Part shown: piece after piece, positions 34,729 to 43,085 of the stretch
Layout: each line of letters begins with the position of its first letter
Numbering within the stretch: the stretch's first letter is position 1
Assembly (NCBI RefSeq): GCF_006363815.1
Contig: NZ_RRYT01000023.1
Location: forward strand, 3,535-67,534
DNA length: 64,000 nt
Source: Thermomonospora catenispora
GTDB lineage: Bacteria > Actinomycetota > Actinomycetes > Streptosporangiales > Streptosporangiaceae
Direction of reading: 5' to 3'
Made by a program: the position numbers and the translations under genes
The notes under the pieces: model-generated
Told to the model about the DNA's origin: nothing
The model's database searches: none
What the model saw: only the letters and a program-made list of their open reading frames with translations

Positions 34729-35841
34729 TCAGCCGGCGTTCCGCTTGAGGGCGGCCTCGGCGCCGGTGACGTCGGTGATCGGGCGGGGGCCCGGGCCCAC
34801 GTAGCGGGCGCTGGGGCGCACCAGGCGGCCGGTGCGCTTCTGCTCCAGGATGTGCGCCGCCCAGCCCGCGGTGCGGCCGCAGGTGAACATGGCGGGCATC
34901 ATCGCGGGGGGAACCTCGGCGAAGTCCAGCACGACCGCCGCCCAGAACTCCACGTTGGTCTCGATGGCGCGGTCGGGACGACGCTCGCGGAGGATGGACA
35001 GGGCGGCGTCCTCCAGGGCCTTGGCGGCCTCGAACCGGGGGGCGCCCAGCTCCTTGGCGGTGCGGCGGAGCACCCGGGCGCGCGGGTCCTCGGCGCGGTA
35101 GACCCGGTGTCCGAAGCCCATCAGCCGCTCGCCCGCGTCGAGGATGTCGGTGACGACCTTGCGGGCGTCGCCGGTCTGCTCGACCTTCTCGATCATCGGC
35201 AGCACCCGGGCCGGGGCGCCGCCGTGCAGCGGGCCGGACATGGCGCCGATGGCGCCGGAGATGCTGGCGGCGACGTCCGCCCCGGTGGAGGCGATCACCC
35301 GGGCGGTGAAGGTGGAGGCGTTCATGCCGTGCTCGGCGGCCGAGACCCAGTAGGCGTCGACGGCCGCCACATGGCGGGGGTCGGGCTCACCGCGCCACTG
35401 GATCATGAAACGCTCGGTGATCGTCTGGCCTTCGTCCACGCGCCGCTGCGGCACCATCGGCTTGTCGATGCCGCGGGCCGACTGGGCGACGAACGACAGT
35501 GCCAGCGCCGACACGCGGGCCAGGTCGGCCCGGGCCTCCTCGTCGGTGATGTCCAGCAGGGGGCGCATGCCATAGGCGGTGGCCAGCGCGGGCAGCGCGC
35601 CCTGCACGTCCACCCGGACGTCGCCGGACCGCAGTGGCAGGACATGCGGCTCTGCCGGCTCCAGGCCCGGGTCGAAGCTGTCGTCCACCAGCAGGCCCCA
35701 CGCGTCACCGAAGGAGACGCGGCCGACGAGCTCCTCGATGTCGACGCCCCGATACCGCAGGGCGCCGCCCTCCTTGTCCGGTTCCGCGATCTCGGTCTCG
35801 AAGGCTACGACCCCCTCAAGACCGGGTTTGAAGTCGGACAT
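34729..35841 (-). CDS. Citrate synthase (second type, actinobacterial)
   Basis: A 370-residue citrate synthase-fold enzyme, condensing oxaloacetate and acetyl-CoA (or, in related enzymes, propionyl-CoA). The catalytic histidines are visible as H206 in GPLHGGAP and H245 in GFGHRVYRAEDPRA; H171 is in AEHGMNASTF. At the place of the usual catalytic aspartate (NVDF in most enzymes) the sequence reads NVEF with Glu298. The ATG 35841 (MSDFKPGLEG) has AGGA upstream. It is divergent from pdxH, an arrangement common in actinobacteria. Confidence 0.93.
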   Translation of the reverse strand: MSDFKPGLEGVVAFETEIAEPDKEGGALRYRGVDIEELVGRVSFGDAWGLLVDDSFDPGLEPAEPHVLPLRSGDVRVDVQGALPALATAYGMRPLLDITDEEARADLARVSALALSFVAQSARGIDKPMVPQRRVDEGQTITERFMIQWRGEPDPRHVAAVDAYWVSAAEHGMNASTFTARVIASTGADVAASISGAIGAMSGPLHGGAPARVLPMIEKVEQTGDARKVVTDILDAGERLMGFGHRVYRAEDPRARVLRRTAKELGAPRFEAAKALEDAALSILRERRPDRAIETNVEFWAAVVLDFAEVPPAMMPAMFTCGRTAGWAAHILEQKRTGRLVRPSARYVGPGPRPITDVTGAEAALKRNAG

Positions 35842-35967
35842 GTTCGTCCTGCCTTTCGTCCCCAAGAGTGATAAGGCGGTGATGCTTCATTGAACCCTGT
35901 CTGGGTTACCGCTCAGTACCCAGGTCCCCGCAATGTGCGCTCGGCCCAGGTGAGAGGCTCTGCCACT

Positions 35968-36639
35968 GTGCGACACGATCCCGACCCGGCCCGGTTGCGC
36001 ACCGACTACGACGGTGCCGTCCCGGGACTGTCCTCCTTTCCCGCCGACCTGCCCGAGGAGCCGGTCGACCTGTTCGCCGCCTGGTTCGCCGATGCGGTGG
36101 CGGCCGGACTGCCCGAACCCAACGCGATGATCCTGGCGACCGCTTCGCCGGAGGCGGAGCCCAGCGCTCGGATCGTTCTACTCAAAGGGTACGGAACGGA
36201 CGGTTTTAGGTTCTTCACCAACCACACTTCGCGCAAGGGGCGGGACCTGGCGGCCAACCCGCGGGCCGCGCTGGTGTTCCCCTGGCACCCCCTCCATCGG
36301 CAGGTCAGGGTGTCCGGAGCGGTGCACCGGCTGCCCGAGGAGGAGGCGGCCGCCTACTTCCGCACCCGGCCGCGCGGGGCGCGGCTCGGCGCCTGGGCCT
36401 CCCGGCAGTCGTCGGTGATCTCCTCCCGGGAGGAGCTGGAGGCCAGGTTCGCCGAACTGGCCGCCCGCTGGCCGGAACCGGCCGAGGTGCCCAAGCCCCC
36501 GTTCTGGGGCGGCTACCTGGTGGTCCCCGAGGAGATGGAGTTCTGGCAGGGGCGTCCGGACCGGCTGCACGACCGGATCCGCTACCGCCGACCCCCCGGT
36601 GAAAAGGACAGGTGGGTCATCGAGAGACTCTCTCCGTGA
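35968..36639 (+). CDS. pdxH: Pyridoxamine 5'-phosphate oxidase
   Basis: A 223-residue FMN enzyme oxidising pyridoxine- or pyridoxamine-5'-phosphate to PLP. Family segments: AMILATASPEAEPSARIVLLKGY, FRFFTNHTSRKGRDLAANPRAAL, FPWHPLHRQVRVSG, then GARLGAWASRQSSVI and the C-terminal PPFWGGYLVVPEEMEFWQGR with RLHDR. The GTG at 35968 fits the family length; the frame is open further upstream. Its stop overlaps the GTG of the next gene. Confidence 0.95.
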   Translation: MRHDPDPARLRTDYDGAVPGLSSFPADLPEEPVDLFAAWFADAVAAGLPEPNAMILATASPEAEPSARIVLLKGYGTDGFRFFTNHTSRKGRDLAANPRAALVFPWHPLHRQVRVSGAVHRLPEEEAAAYFRTRPRGARLGAWASRQSSVISSREELEARFAELAARWPEPAEVPKPPFWGGYLVVPEEMEFWQGRPDRLHDRIRYRRPPGEKDRWVIERLSP

Positions 36640-37973
36640 CCACGGCGAAGGACTCCCCGCCCGCCGCCGCCACCGCGCGGACCTCGCGGTGGCGGCGGCT
36701 GGCCATCGACACCAGGCCCCTGGGCAATCCCGCCTACCGGCGGCTGTGGATCGGCCACACCGTCTCCCACGTCGGCTTCCAGGTGACCGCGGTGGCGGTG
36801 CCGGTCCAGGTGTACGACCTGACCGGCTCCTCGTTCTGGGTCGGTGCGCTCGGCGTCGCGGCGCTGGTGCCGCTGATCGCGTTCGGGCTGTGGGGCGGCG
36901 CGATCGCCGACCACATGGACCGGCGCCGGCTGCTGTTCGTCTCCTCCTGCGTGACCTGGGTCTCGACCCTGCTGCTGCTGATCCAGGCGGTGCTCGGGCT
37001 GGACGCGCTGTGGCTGATCATGGCCACGGTGGCGGTCCAGTCCTGCGGATTCGCGGTCTCCTCGCCCGCCCGCGGCGCGATCATCCCCCGGCTGATGCGG
37101 CCCGAGGAGGTCGCCGCGGCCAACACCTTGAACTTCACCGCGAGCCAGGCCGGCATGCTGGCCGGGCCGCTGCTGGCCGGGGTGATCCTGGCCCGGTGGC
37201 ACTACGCGGCCGCCTATGCGCTGGACGCGGCGCTGTTCACCGTGGTGCTGTGGGCGGCGCTGCGGCTGCCGCCCATCCCGCCGCTGGAGGACCGCACCGG
37301 AAGCCCCGGCCTGCGCTCGGTGGTCGAGGGGCTGCGCTATCTGGCCTCCCAACCGGTGCTGCTGATGTCGTTCGTGGTGGACGTCATCGCGATGGGCGTG
37401 GCGATGCCGCGGGCGCTGTTCCCCGAGGCGGCCGAGACCCGCTTCGGCGGAGGGGCGGGCGGGGAGATGGCCGCGGACGGCGTCGCCAGCGGCGCGGTGG
37501 GCTGGCTGTTCGCCGCCATCGCCATCGGATCGGTGCTGGGCGGGCTGATGTCGGGCTGGATCGGGCGGATCCACCGGCAGGGCGTGGCGCTGGTCGCGTC
37601 CATCGTCGTGTGGGGCCTGGCGGTCGCCGCGGCCGGGCTCGCCTCCTCCCTGTGGCTGGCGGTCGTCCTGCTGGCGGTCGGCGGCGCGGCCGACCTGGTC
37701 TCGGCGGTCTTCCGGCAGACCATCCTCCAGACGTACGCGCCGGACGAGATGCGCGGCCGGCTGCAGGGCGTCTTCGTGGTGGTGGTGGCCGGAGGCCCTC
37801 GGCTGGGCGATCTGCGCGCCGGGGCCGTCGCCGCGGTCGCCGGCGCCACCGTCTCCTGGGTCGGCGGCGGACTGGCCTGCGCGGTCCTGGTGGTCGTGGC
37901 GTCCCTGTGCGTCCCCGCCCTGCTGCGCTACGACACCCGCACGGCCGGCCCGGCCGACCCGGCCGGTCGCTGA
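36636..37973 (+). CDS. MFS transporter coupled to pdxH
   Basis: A 445-residue major facilitator with about 12 hydrophobic segments and the loop 2-3 signature AIADHMDRRRLL. It is of the EntS/macrolide-efflux-like type (GNPAYRRLWIGHTVSHVGF; FRQTILQTYAPDEMRGRLQG). The GTG start overlaps the pdxH stop by the classic GTGA, implying translational coupling. Whether it moves a B6 vitamer is only a guess from position. Confidence 0.88.
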   Translation: MTTAKDSPPAAATARTSRWRRLAIDTRPLGNPAYRRLWIGHTVSHVGFQVTAVAVPVQVYDLTGSSFWVGALGVAALVPLIAFGLWGGAIADHMDRRRLLFVSSCVTWVSTLLLLIQAVLGLDALWLIMATVAVQSCGFAVSSPARGAIIPRLMRPEEVAAANTLNFTASQAGMLAGPLLAGVILARWHYAAAYALDAALFTVVLWAALRLPPIPPLEDRTGSPGLRSVVEGLRYLASQPVLLMSFVVDVIAMGVAMPRALFPEAAETRFGGGAGGEMAADGVASGAVGWLFAAIAIGSVLGGLMSGWIGRIHRQGVALVASIVVWGLAVAAAGLASSLWLAVVLLAVGGAADLVSAVFRQTILQTYAPDEMRGRLQGVFVVVVAGGPRLGDLRAGAVAAVAGATVSWVGGGLACAVLVVVASLCVPALLRYDTRTAGPADPAGR

Positions 37974-38032
37974 CGCGCCGCCCCGCCGGAGCCGCCGCCC
38001 GCCGGCCACGCCGGGGAGCCGGCGCGCTAGCG
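37968..38032. terminator. Imperfect inverted repeat spanning two convergent stops
   Basis: CGCT-GA-CGCGCCG (37968-37980) faces CGGCGCG-CT-AGCG (38020-38032), pairing except for two central bases. The two arms contain the stop codons of the MFS and udgX genes. The loop of about 39 nt is itself GC-rich. A weak call. Confidence 0.3.
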
Positions 38033-38722
38033 GTCGAGGGCCCCGGCGGCGGCCCTCAGGTCCTCGACCAGGCCGGCGTAGGCGCCCTCGCGGTCGTCGG
38101 CGCGCAGCACCGCCGAGGGATGGACGGTGGCCAGGAGACGGGCGGGCGCGTCGGCGGGATCGGCCGACTCGACGAAACGGGCGGCCTGCGGGGTGCCGAG
38201 CATCTCCGGCGGAGGGCACGGCAGCAGTTCTCCGCGGCGGGGGGTGATCCGGAATCGCGATCCCAGGAGCGCTTTGCCGGCCACGGCGCCGAGCAGCACG
38301 ACGACCTTCGGATCGATCACGTGGAGTTCGGCCAGCAGCCAGGGCCGGCAGGCGGATGTCTGACGGGCGCTCGGCGTCTTGTGCAATCGACGTCTTCCAC
38401 CGGCGGGAACGGTGAACGCGAAATGCTTCACCGCATTGGTGAGATACACATCCCCACGGGCGATGCCCGCCTCCTCCAACGCCCGGTCCAGCAACCGTCC
38501 CGCCGGGCCGACGAACGGCCTGCCCCGCCGGTCCTCCTGATCGCCGGGGGCCTCGCCGACCAGCACCATCCGAGCGTCCGCCGGACCCTCGCCGAACACC
38601 GTCTGAGTCGCCTCGGCGTACAACGGGCAGCCCCGGCATCCGGCGGCCGCCCGCGCCAGCCCCGTCAAATCCGCTTGTTCGGGAACGTAAGGGGTTGCGT
38701 CGTGGGAAGATTCGACCGTCAT
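38027..38722 (-). CDS. udgX: UdgX-type uracil-DNA glycosylase (covalent uracil-DNA binder)
   Basis: A 231-residue member of the uracil-DNA glycosylase superfamily. The water-activating motif is GEAPGDQED (56-64). The UdgX-specific loop, KRRIH in the mycobacterial protein, reads RRRLH at 110-114, with H114 the residue expected to bond covalently to the abasic sugar. C29-x2-C32 and C125 are likely Fe-S ligands; H100 in NAVKH occupies the place of a cysteine in family 4 enzymes. The surrounding HKTPSARQTSACRPWLLAEL is also UdgX-like. It may protect or mark uracil/abasic sites. It converges on the MFS gene. Confidence 0.9.
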   Translation of the reverse strand: MTVESSHDATPYVPEQADLTGLARAAAGCRGCPLYAEATQTVFGEGPADARMVLVGEAPGDQEDRRGRPFVGPAGRLLDRALEEAGIARGDVYLTNAVKHFAFTVPAGGRRRLHKTPSARQTSACRPWLLAELHVIDPKVVVLLGAVAGKALLGSRFRITPRRGELLPCPPPEMLGTPQAARFVESADPADAPARLLATVHPSAVLRADDREGAYAGLVEDLRAAAGALDR

Positions 38723-38841
38723 AACGCGTTTCCTCTACCCACCAGGCGCCCATCGCGTCGCAAAGCGTCAGGGAGCCGCTGAGGGGCGCCCCGCCACGGC
38801 TCGGGCGAAGTAGACTTGAAGCTTCGAGAGCGGAGGGAGCA

Positions 38842-39540
38842 TTGACCTCACACGGCCTGATCGACACGACGGAGATGTATCTCCGTACGGTGTTCGAGCT
38901 CGAAGAGGAGGGGATCGTCCCTCTCCGTGCGCGCATCGCCGAGCGCCTGTCCCAGAGCGGCCCGACGGTGAGCCAGACGGTCGCCCGCATGGAGCGCGAC
39001 GGCCTGCTGCGGGTCGAGGGCGACCGGCACCTGGAGTTCACCCCCGCTGGCCGGGAGCTGGCCATCCGGGTCATGCGCAAGCACCGCCTGGCGGAGTGCC
39101 TGCTGGTGAACGTGATCGGGCTGCCCTGGGAGGACGTGCACATCGAGGCCTGCCGGTGGGAGCACGTGATGAGCGAGGAGGTCGAGCGGCGGCTGGTCTC
39201 GCTGCTCGGCAACCCGACGCACTGCCCGCACGGCAACCCGATCCCCGGCCTGGACGAGCTGGGGGTGTCCACCGACGGGGAGGAGAGCGGCCCGCTCAGC
39301 GTGATGACCGACATCGCCACTCCGGGCGGCACGCCCGCGGTGGTGCGCCGGATCAGCGAGCAGGTCCAAAACGACAGCGATCTGATGCTGATCCTCAAGG
39401 AACTCGACATTCGGCCCGGACGAGAGGTGATCCTGGCGACCGGTGAAGACGGGGTACGAGTGACGTGTGACGGTGAGCCGGACTCCACCAGCGAGCTGCC
39501 CCGGCGGCTGGCCGACCACGTGTTCGTCACCAAGCGCTGA
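38842..39540 (+). CDS. ideR: Iron-dependent repressor, DtxR/IdeR family
   Basis: A 232-residue metal-dependent regulator. The N-terminal winged helix includes DTTEMYLRTVFELEEEG and ERLSQSGPTVSQTVARMERD. The dimer and metal domain has the conserved HRLAECLLVNVIGL, then EACRWEHVMSEEVERR (with Cys, Glu and His metal ligands) and GNPIPGLDEL. The C-terminal SH3-like domain is present. The start is a TTG at 38842, supported by GGAGGG 7 nt upstream and by the family N-terminus SxGLIDTTEMY. A TAGACT box at 38811-38816 may be its -10. Confidence 0.94.
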   Translation: MTSHGLIDTTEMYLRTVFELEEEGIVPLRARIAERLSQSGPTVSQTVARMERDGLLRVEGDRHLEFTPAGRELAIRVMRKHRLAECLLVNVIGLPWEDVHIEACRWEHVMSEEVERRLVSLLGNPTHCPHGNPIPGLDELGVSTDGEESGPLSVMTDIATPGGTPAVVRRISEQVQNDSDLMLILKELDIRPGREVILATGEDGVRVTCDGEPDSTSELPRRLADHVFVTKR

Positions 39541-39699
39541 TCATTTCCCGTTGACACCGCCGCCCAGCACCGAGGACCTCCGCCGCGGGGAGGGATTCCC
39601 GCGTATCCGGGACGCGCTTTCGTCGTTCATCAACAAGACGGGCGCGGGCGGGCGCCTGGGAGGGCACGTCCAGTGCAGCGACGGGGAAGCTGAGGTCCG

Positions 39700-41928
39700 A
39701 TGACGCGGTGGAGTGAGTCCGCCATCGAGGCGCAGCTGCCGCCGGAGACCGTGCTGTCCCAGATGGAGATGGCGGTCGTGGTCTGCGACCGGTTCAGCAA
39801 CGTCATCTACGGCAACGCCTTTGCGCGCAAGCTGTTCGGCTTCGACGGGGACGAGTTCATCGGACGGTCGGTGCTGTCGCTGGGCATCGCCGAAGAGGAC
39901 CACGCCCAGGCCGCCGAGCTGGCCCGGCACGTGCTCAAGGGCGGCGTCTGGGAGGGCACGTTCAGCAACGTCCGGGACGACGGCTCCACCGTCTACACCC
40001 GTGCGCACGCGGTGCCGCTGCGCCACCCCTCCGGGGCGATCGACGGGATCGTGATCTTCGCTCGTGAGGCGTTCCGCAGCAACCAGCGCGACCAGGAGCG
40101 CTACGGGCTGCTCGAGCGCGTCGGAGAGCGGCTGGCCGGATCGCTGGAGCTGGCCACCACGCTGCGGCAGATGGCCGACACGCTGGTCCCGCAGTTCGCC
40201 GACCACTGCTTCATCGACCTGTTCAGCGGGGACCGGCTGATCCGCCGGGTCTCCCGGCACGCCGGCGGCTGGACCCCGCCGCCGGGCACCTGGCCGGAGG
40301 TCGACGAACCGGTGTCGTACCCGCCGGGCCACCACGCCGCCAAGGCGATGCAGCGCCGGGACGCGGTGCTGGTGGAGGACATGGCGCAGGCCCGCTACGC
40401 GGCCCCGGACCAGGCCGGCGACGAGGCCATGGGCATCACGTCGGCGATCTCCGCTCCGCTGCTGGCCCGCGGCGAGCTGCTGGGCGTGATGACGCTGGCG
40501 TTGTCCAACCTGAGCAAGCGGCCCGACCCGCACTACGACGGCTTCGACCGCGACCTGGTCGGCGCGATCGCCGGCCGGGTGGCGCTGGCGGTCGACAACG
40601 CGATGCTGTTCGAGGCCGAGCGCGAGACCGCGCTGGCCTTCCAGAAGAACCTGCTGCCCGGGGACGTCCCGCCCAAGCTGGACGGACTGGAGATCGCCTG
40701 GCGGTACGAGCCGGCCCGGCCGCTGGAGTCGCACGGACACGGCATTCAGACCCAGGTCGGCGGCGACTGGTACGACGTGATCCCGTTGTCGGCGGGCCGG
40801 GTCGGGCTGGTGATCGGCGATGTGGAGGGCCGCGGCGCGCGCGCCGCGGCGGTGATGGGCCAGCTGCGGGCGGCGCTGCGGGCGTTCGCCCAGGCCGACA
40901 AGCCGCCCGCGGAGATCCTGCGCGAGCTGGACGAGTGGACCCGGACCCTGAGCCCGGCCCGGCGGTCGGACCGGATCGACGAGGACGGGGCGCGGGCGCC
41001 GCTGGTGTCGTGCACCTATTTCGTCTACGACGCCTGGTCGCGGGTGCTGTCGTTCGCCAACGCCGGGCACGATCCGCCGCTGCTGATCCAGGACGGCGAG
41101 GTCACCGAGCTGGAGTTCAACAGCAAGGGCGCGATGCTGGGCGTGCGCGGTTCCGGCGTCGGCGGGGAGATCCTGTTCAACGAGGAGAGCCGCGAGCTCA
41201 AGCCCGGCGCCACGCTGGTGCTGTACACCGACGGACTGATCGACCGGCGGCCCAAGCCCGACGGGGAGTACTACACCCGTGAGGAGTCCCGCCGGATGGT
41301 CCGTGAGGCGGTCGCCGCCGTCGCGGACGGCGACGTCGAGGAGGTGGCCGGCGCGGCCTTCGAGGCGGTGCCCGGCGACATCGACGACGACGTGGCGATC
41401 GTGGTGATCCGCACCTCCTCGGAGGAGCTGGCGGTCGAGCAGCGCACCTTCGCCGCCGAGCCGATCATGGTGTCGGAGGCGCGCCGGATGGCCGCTCAGA
41501 CGTTCGCCTCCTGGGGGATGGACCCCGAGCAGGCCGAGCTGGCCTGTCTGCTGGTCTCCGAGGTCGTCACCAACGTGGTGCTGCACGCGGCCAGCAGCCC
41601 GGCGCCGCGGCCGGAGCCGGCGGCGCTGCTGGCCGGGGCGGGCGTGGAGGACGAGGACTCCCTGCTGGACGAGGAGCTGTGGGACCTCGGCATGGAGCTG
41701 GGCCGCCGGGAGCCCCCGACCAAGGAGTTCACGCTGCGGCTGCGCCGCGGCTCCACGTCGGTCTGGGTCGAGGTGTTCGACTCGGACCTGCGGTTGCCGC
41801 GGATCCGCAGTGCCGGGGAGACCGACGAGGGCGGTCGCGGCCTGTACCTGGTCGATCAGCTCGCCACCCGGTGGGGCGTCCGCCCGACCGCCGACGGCAA
41901 GGCCGTCTGGTTCGAGCTGCCCCGCTGA
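39700..41928 (+). CDS. PAS-GAF-SpoIIE phosphatase-HATPase signalling protein
   Basis: A 742-residue cytoplasmic regulator. Its order is: PAS (about 15-125, MEMAVVVCDRFSNVIYGN...), GAF (about 140-305), a PP2C-type SpoIIE/RsbU phosphatase (about 330-575, with GGDWYDVIPL, VIGDVEGRG and YTDGLIDRR) and a C-terminal RsbW-like HATPase (about 590-742; N-box LVSEVVTNVVLHA, G2-like GGRGLYLVDQLA). Phosphatase and anti-sigma-kinase activities of a partner-switching system are thus on one chain. No anti-sigma antagonist or sigma factor lies next to it. ATG 39700 has GAGGT upstream. Confidence 0.93.
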   Translation: MTRWSESAIEAQLPPETVLSQMEMAVVVCDRFSNVIYGNAFARKLFGFDGDEFIGRSVLSLGIAEEDHAQAAELARHVLKGGVWEGTFSNVRDDGSTVYTRAHAVPLRHPSGAIDGIVIFAREAFRSNQRDQERYGLLERVGERLAGSLELATTLRQMADTLVPQFADHCFIDLFSGDRLIRRVSRHAGGWTPPPGTWPEVDEPVSYPPGHHAAKAMQRRDAVLVEDMAQARYAAPDQAGDEAMGITSAISAPLLARGELLGVMTLALSNLSKRPDPHYDGFDRDLVGAIAGRVALAVDNAMLFEAERETALAFQKNLLPGDVPPKLDGLEIAWRYEPARPLESHGHGIQTQVGGDWYDVIPLSAGRVGLVIGDVEGRGARAAAVMGQLRAALRAFAQADKPPAEILRELDEWTRTLSPARRSDRIDEDGARAPLVSCTYFVYDAWSRVLSFANAGHDPPLLIQDGEVTELEFNSKGAMLGVRGSGVGGEILFNEESRELKPGATLVLYTDGLIDRRPKPDGEYYTREESRRMVREAVAAVADGDVEEVAGAAFEAVPGDIDDDVAIVVIRTSSEELAVEQRTFAAEPIMVSEARRMAAQTFASWGMDPEQAELACLLVSEVVTNVVLHAASSPAPRPEPAALLAGAGVEDEDSLLDEELWDLGMELGRREPPTKEFTLRLRRGSTSVWVEVFDSDLRLPRIRSAGETDEGGRGLYLVDQLATRWGVRPTADGKAVWFELPR

Positions 41929-41943
41929 CCCGGGTCAGCGGGG
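41920..41943. terminator. 24-bp perfect palindrome shared by two convergent stop codons
   Basis: CCCCGCTGACCC followed directly by its reverse complement. The plus-strand TGA (41926-41928) and the minus-strand stop (41935-41937) lie in opposite arms at mirror positions. It is a likely bidirectional terminator or 3'-end stabiliser; as RNA the centre must open into a small loop. Confidence 0.6.
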
Positions 41944-42735
41944 GCGGGGTTCGGCGGCCAGATAGGCCCAGGTGTCGGTGTACCACAGCTCCCCGCCGAT
42001 CACCCGGGGGCGGGCGCCGGTGCGGGACCCCCCGTCGATCTCCTCCAGCAGGGCCCGGCGGACCTCCTCGGCGACGGCGGGATCGGTCGCGTCGGCCAGC
42101 CAGTGCTCCAGGGGGCGTTCCACGTTGATGCGCTCCAGGCGGCGGATGCGCGCGCCCGCGTCGGTCAGCAGCCGGACGAGGTCGTCCAGGGCGGGCAGCC
42201 CCGGGTGGGCGGGGTCGCGGAGGCGTTCCAGCCGGTCCCGCGCGGGGGCGTGGTGGGCGGGACGGACGACCTCGGCGATCACCACCCGGCCGCCGGGACG
42301 GCACACCCGCACCGTCTCCCGCAGCAGGCTCGCCGGGTCCACCGGCCGGCGCAGCGCAAGCCGTGAGACGACCAGGGTGAACGCCCCGTCGCGGTAGGGC
42401 AGCGCGGCGCCCTCGGCGGCCGTCGCAAAGGCGCCGTCGCCCCGATGACGGGCGGGGGAGAACACCACGGTCGGCATCCGGCCGCCCGGGGGCGGGGCGC
42501 TCGTCGAGGACGGAGGGCCCGGCGGGTCGGATGCGGCGTGGTCGGCGGGACGGACGGCGTCGGCGGCGGTCACCCGCCGCACCAGCGGGCTCAGCGCCGC
42601 GGGAAGCGGGTCGCTCCCGCAGTCCAGGGTCAGGCACTCGTCGGCGGGGCCGGGTTCGGCGAAGGCCACGAGCCGGTCCAGATGAGGGGAGGTCGAGCTC
42701 CGTCGCCTGTGGACCTTGGCCGTGGTGGGGGACAC
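41935..42735 (-). CDS. Class I SAM-dependent methyltransferase-like protein
   Basis: A 266-residue protein with a Rossmann-type methyltransferase layout: LTLDCGSDPLPAALSPLVRRVTAAD (motif I region, with CGSD in place of the usual GxGxG), ALPYRDGAFTLVVSRLALRR (motif II/III, UbiE-like) and VRVCRPGGRVVIAEVV (post-III). The weakened glycine loop and a Pro/Ser-rich insertion (DPPGPPSSTSAPPPGGR) are unusual, so SAM binding is uncertain. The substrate is unknown. The GTG start has GGAG upstream. Confidence 0.75.
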   Translation of the reverse strand: MSPTTAKVHRRRSSTSPHLDRLVAFAEPGPADECLTLDCGSDPLPAALSPLVRRVTAADAVRPADHAASDPPGPPSSTSAPPPGGRMPTVVFSPARHRGDGAFATAAEGAALPYRDGAFTLVVSRLALRRPVDPASLLRETVRVCRPGGRVVIAEVVRPAHHAPARDRLERLRDPAHPGLPALDDLVRLLTDAGARIRRLERINVERPLEHWLADATDPAVAEEVRRALLEEIDGGSRTGARPRVIGGELWYTDTWAYLAAEPRPR

Positions 42736-42814
42736 GTGGAACTCCCTTGCCGCGCGGGGAAGCAGCTGCCTCAGGTGAGACGGCCGTCTCGGCGCGGAAG
42801 TTCGGACATCGCCG

Positions 42815-42979
42815 TCAATCCAGGGACTGCCCCCATATGGCCAGCATGGCGATGACGAAGACGATGATGATGCCCTTGTAGCCGGGCACCGGCCAGCGCA
42901 GCCGCGCGGCGACGTACCGCAGCAGGTAGGCGGTCATCAACCCGAGGAAGAACAGCAGTATGAGCCCCGTGACGTCCAT
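42815..42979 (-). CDS. 54-residue two-span membrane protein, leaderless
   Basis: A small protein, not recognised. Two hydrophobic helices (TGLILLFFLGLMTAYLLRYV; KGIIIVFVIAMLAIWGQSL) flank a short basic loop (AARLRWPVPGY). The ATG at 42979 lies 7 nt after a GATACT box with TGGACC 17 nt further up, a good housekeeping promoter giving a leaderless mRNA. It is divergent from the gene at 43086. Confidence 0.7.
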   Translation of the reverse strand: MDVTGLILLFFLGLMTAYLLRYVAARLRWPVPGYKGIIIVFVIAMLAIWGQSLD

Positions 42980-42986
42980 CGGGCCC

Positions 42987-43015
42987 AGTATCGGCGCGGA
43001 ACGGGCGGCGGTCCA
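42987..43015 (-). promoter_or_regulatory. Promoter of the 54-residue membrane protein
   Basis: Minus strand: TGGACC (43010-43015), 17-bp spacer, GATACT (42987-42992), then 7 nt to the ATG. Confidence 0.6.
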
Positions 43016-43038
43016 CCACGGCGGACGGACCGGTCTTG

Positions 43039-43055
43039 TTCGACCCGGAGTCGAA
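43039..43055. promoter_or_regulatory. Inverted repeat TTCGAC-n5-GTCGAA between divergent genes
   Basis: Perfect 6-nt arms (43039-43044, 43050-43055). The right arm overlaps where the -35 of the 43086 gene should be, as expected of an operator. Confidence 0.45.
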
Positions 43056-43073
43056 TTGTGTTCGGGCGGGGGA

Positions 43074-43079
43074 TACGCT
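43074..43079 (+). promoter_or_regulatory. -10 box (TACGCT) of a likely leaderless transcript
   Basis: TACGCT ends 6 nt before GTG 43086, with no ribosome site in between. Confidence 0.5.
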
Positions 43080-43085
43080 TCGAAC

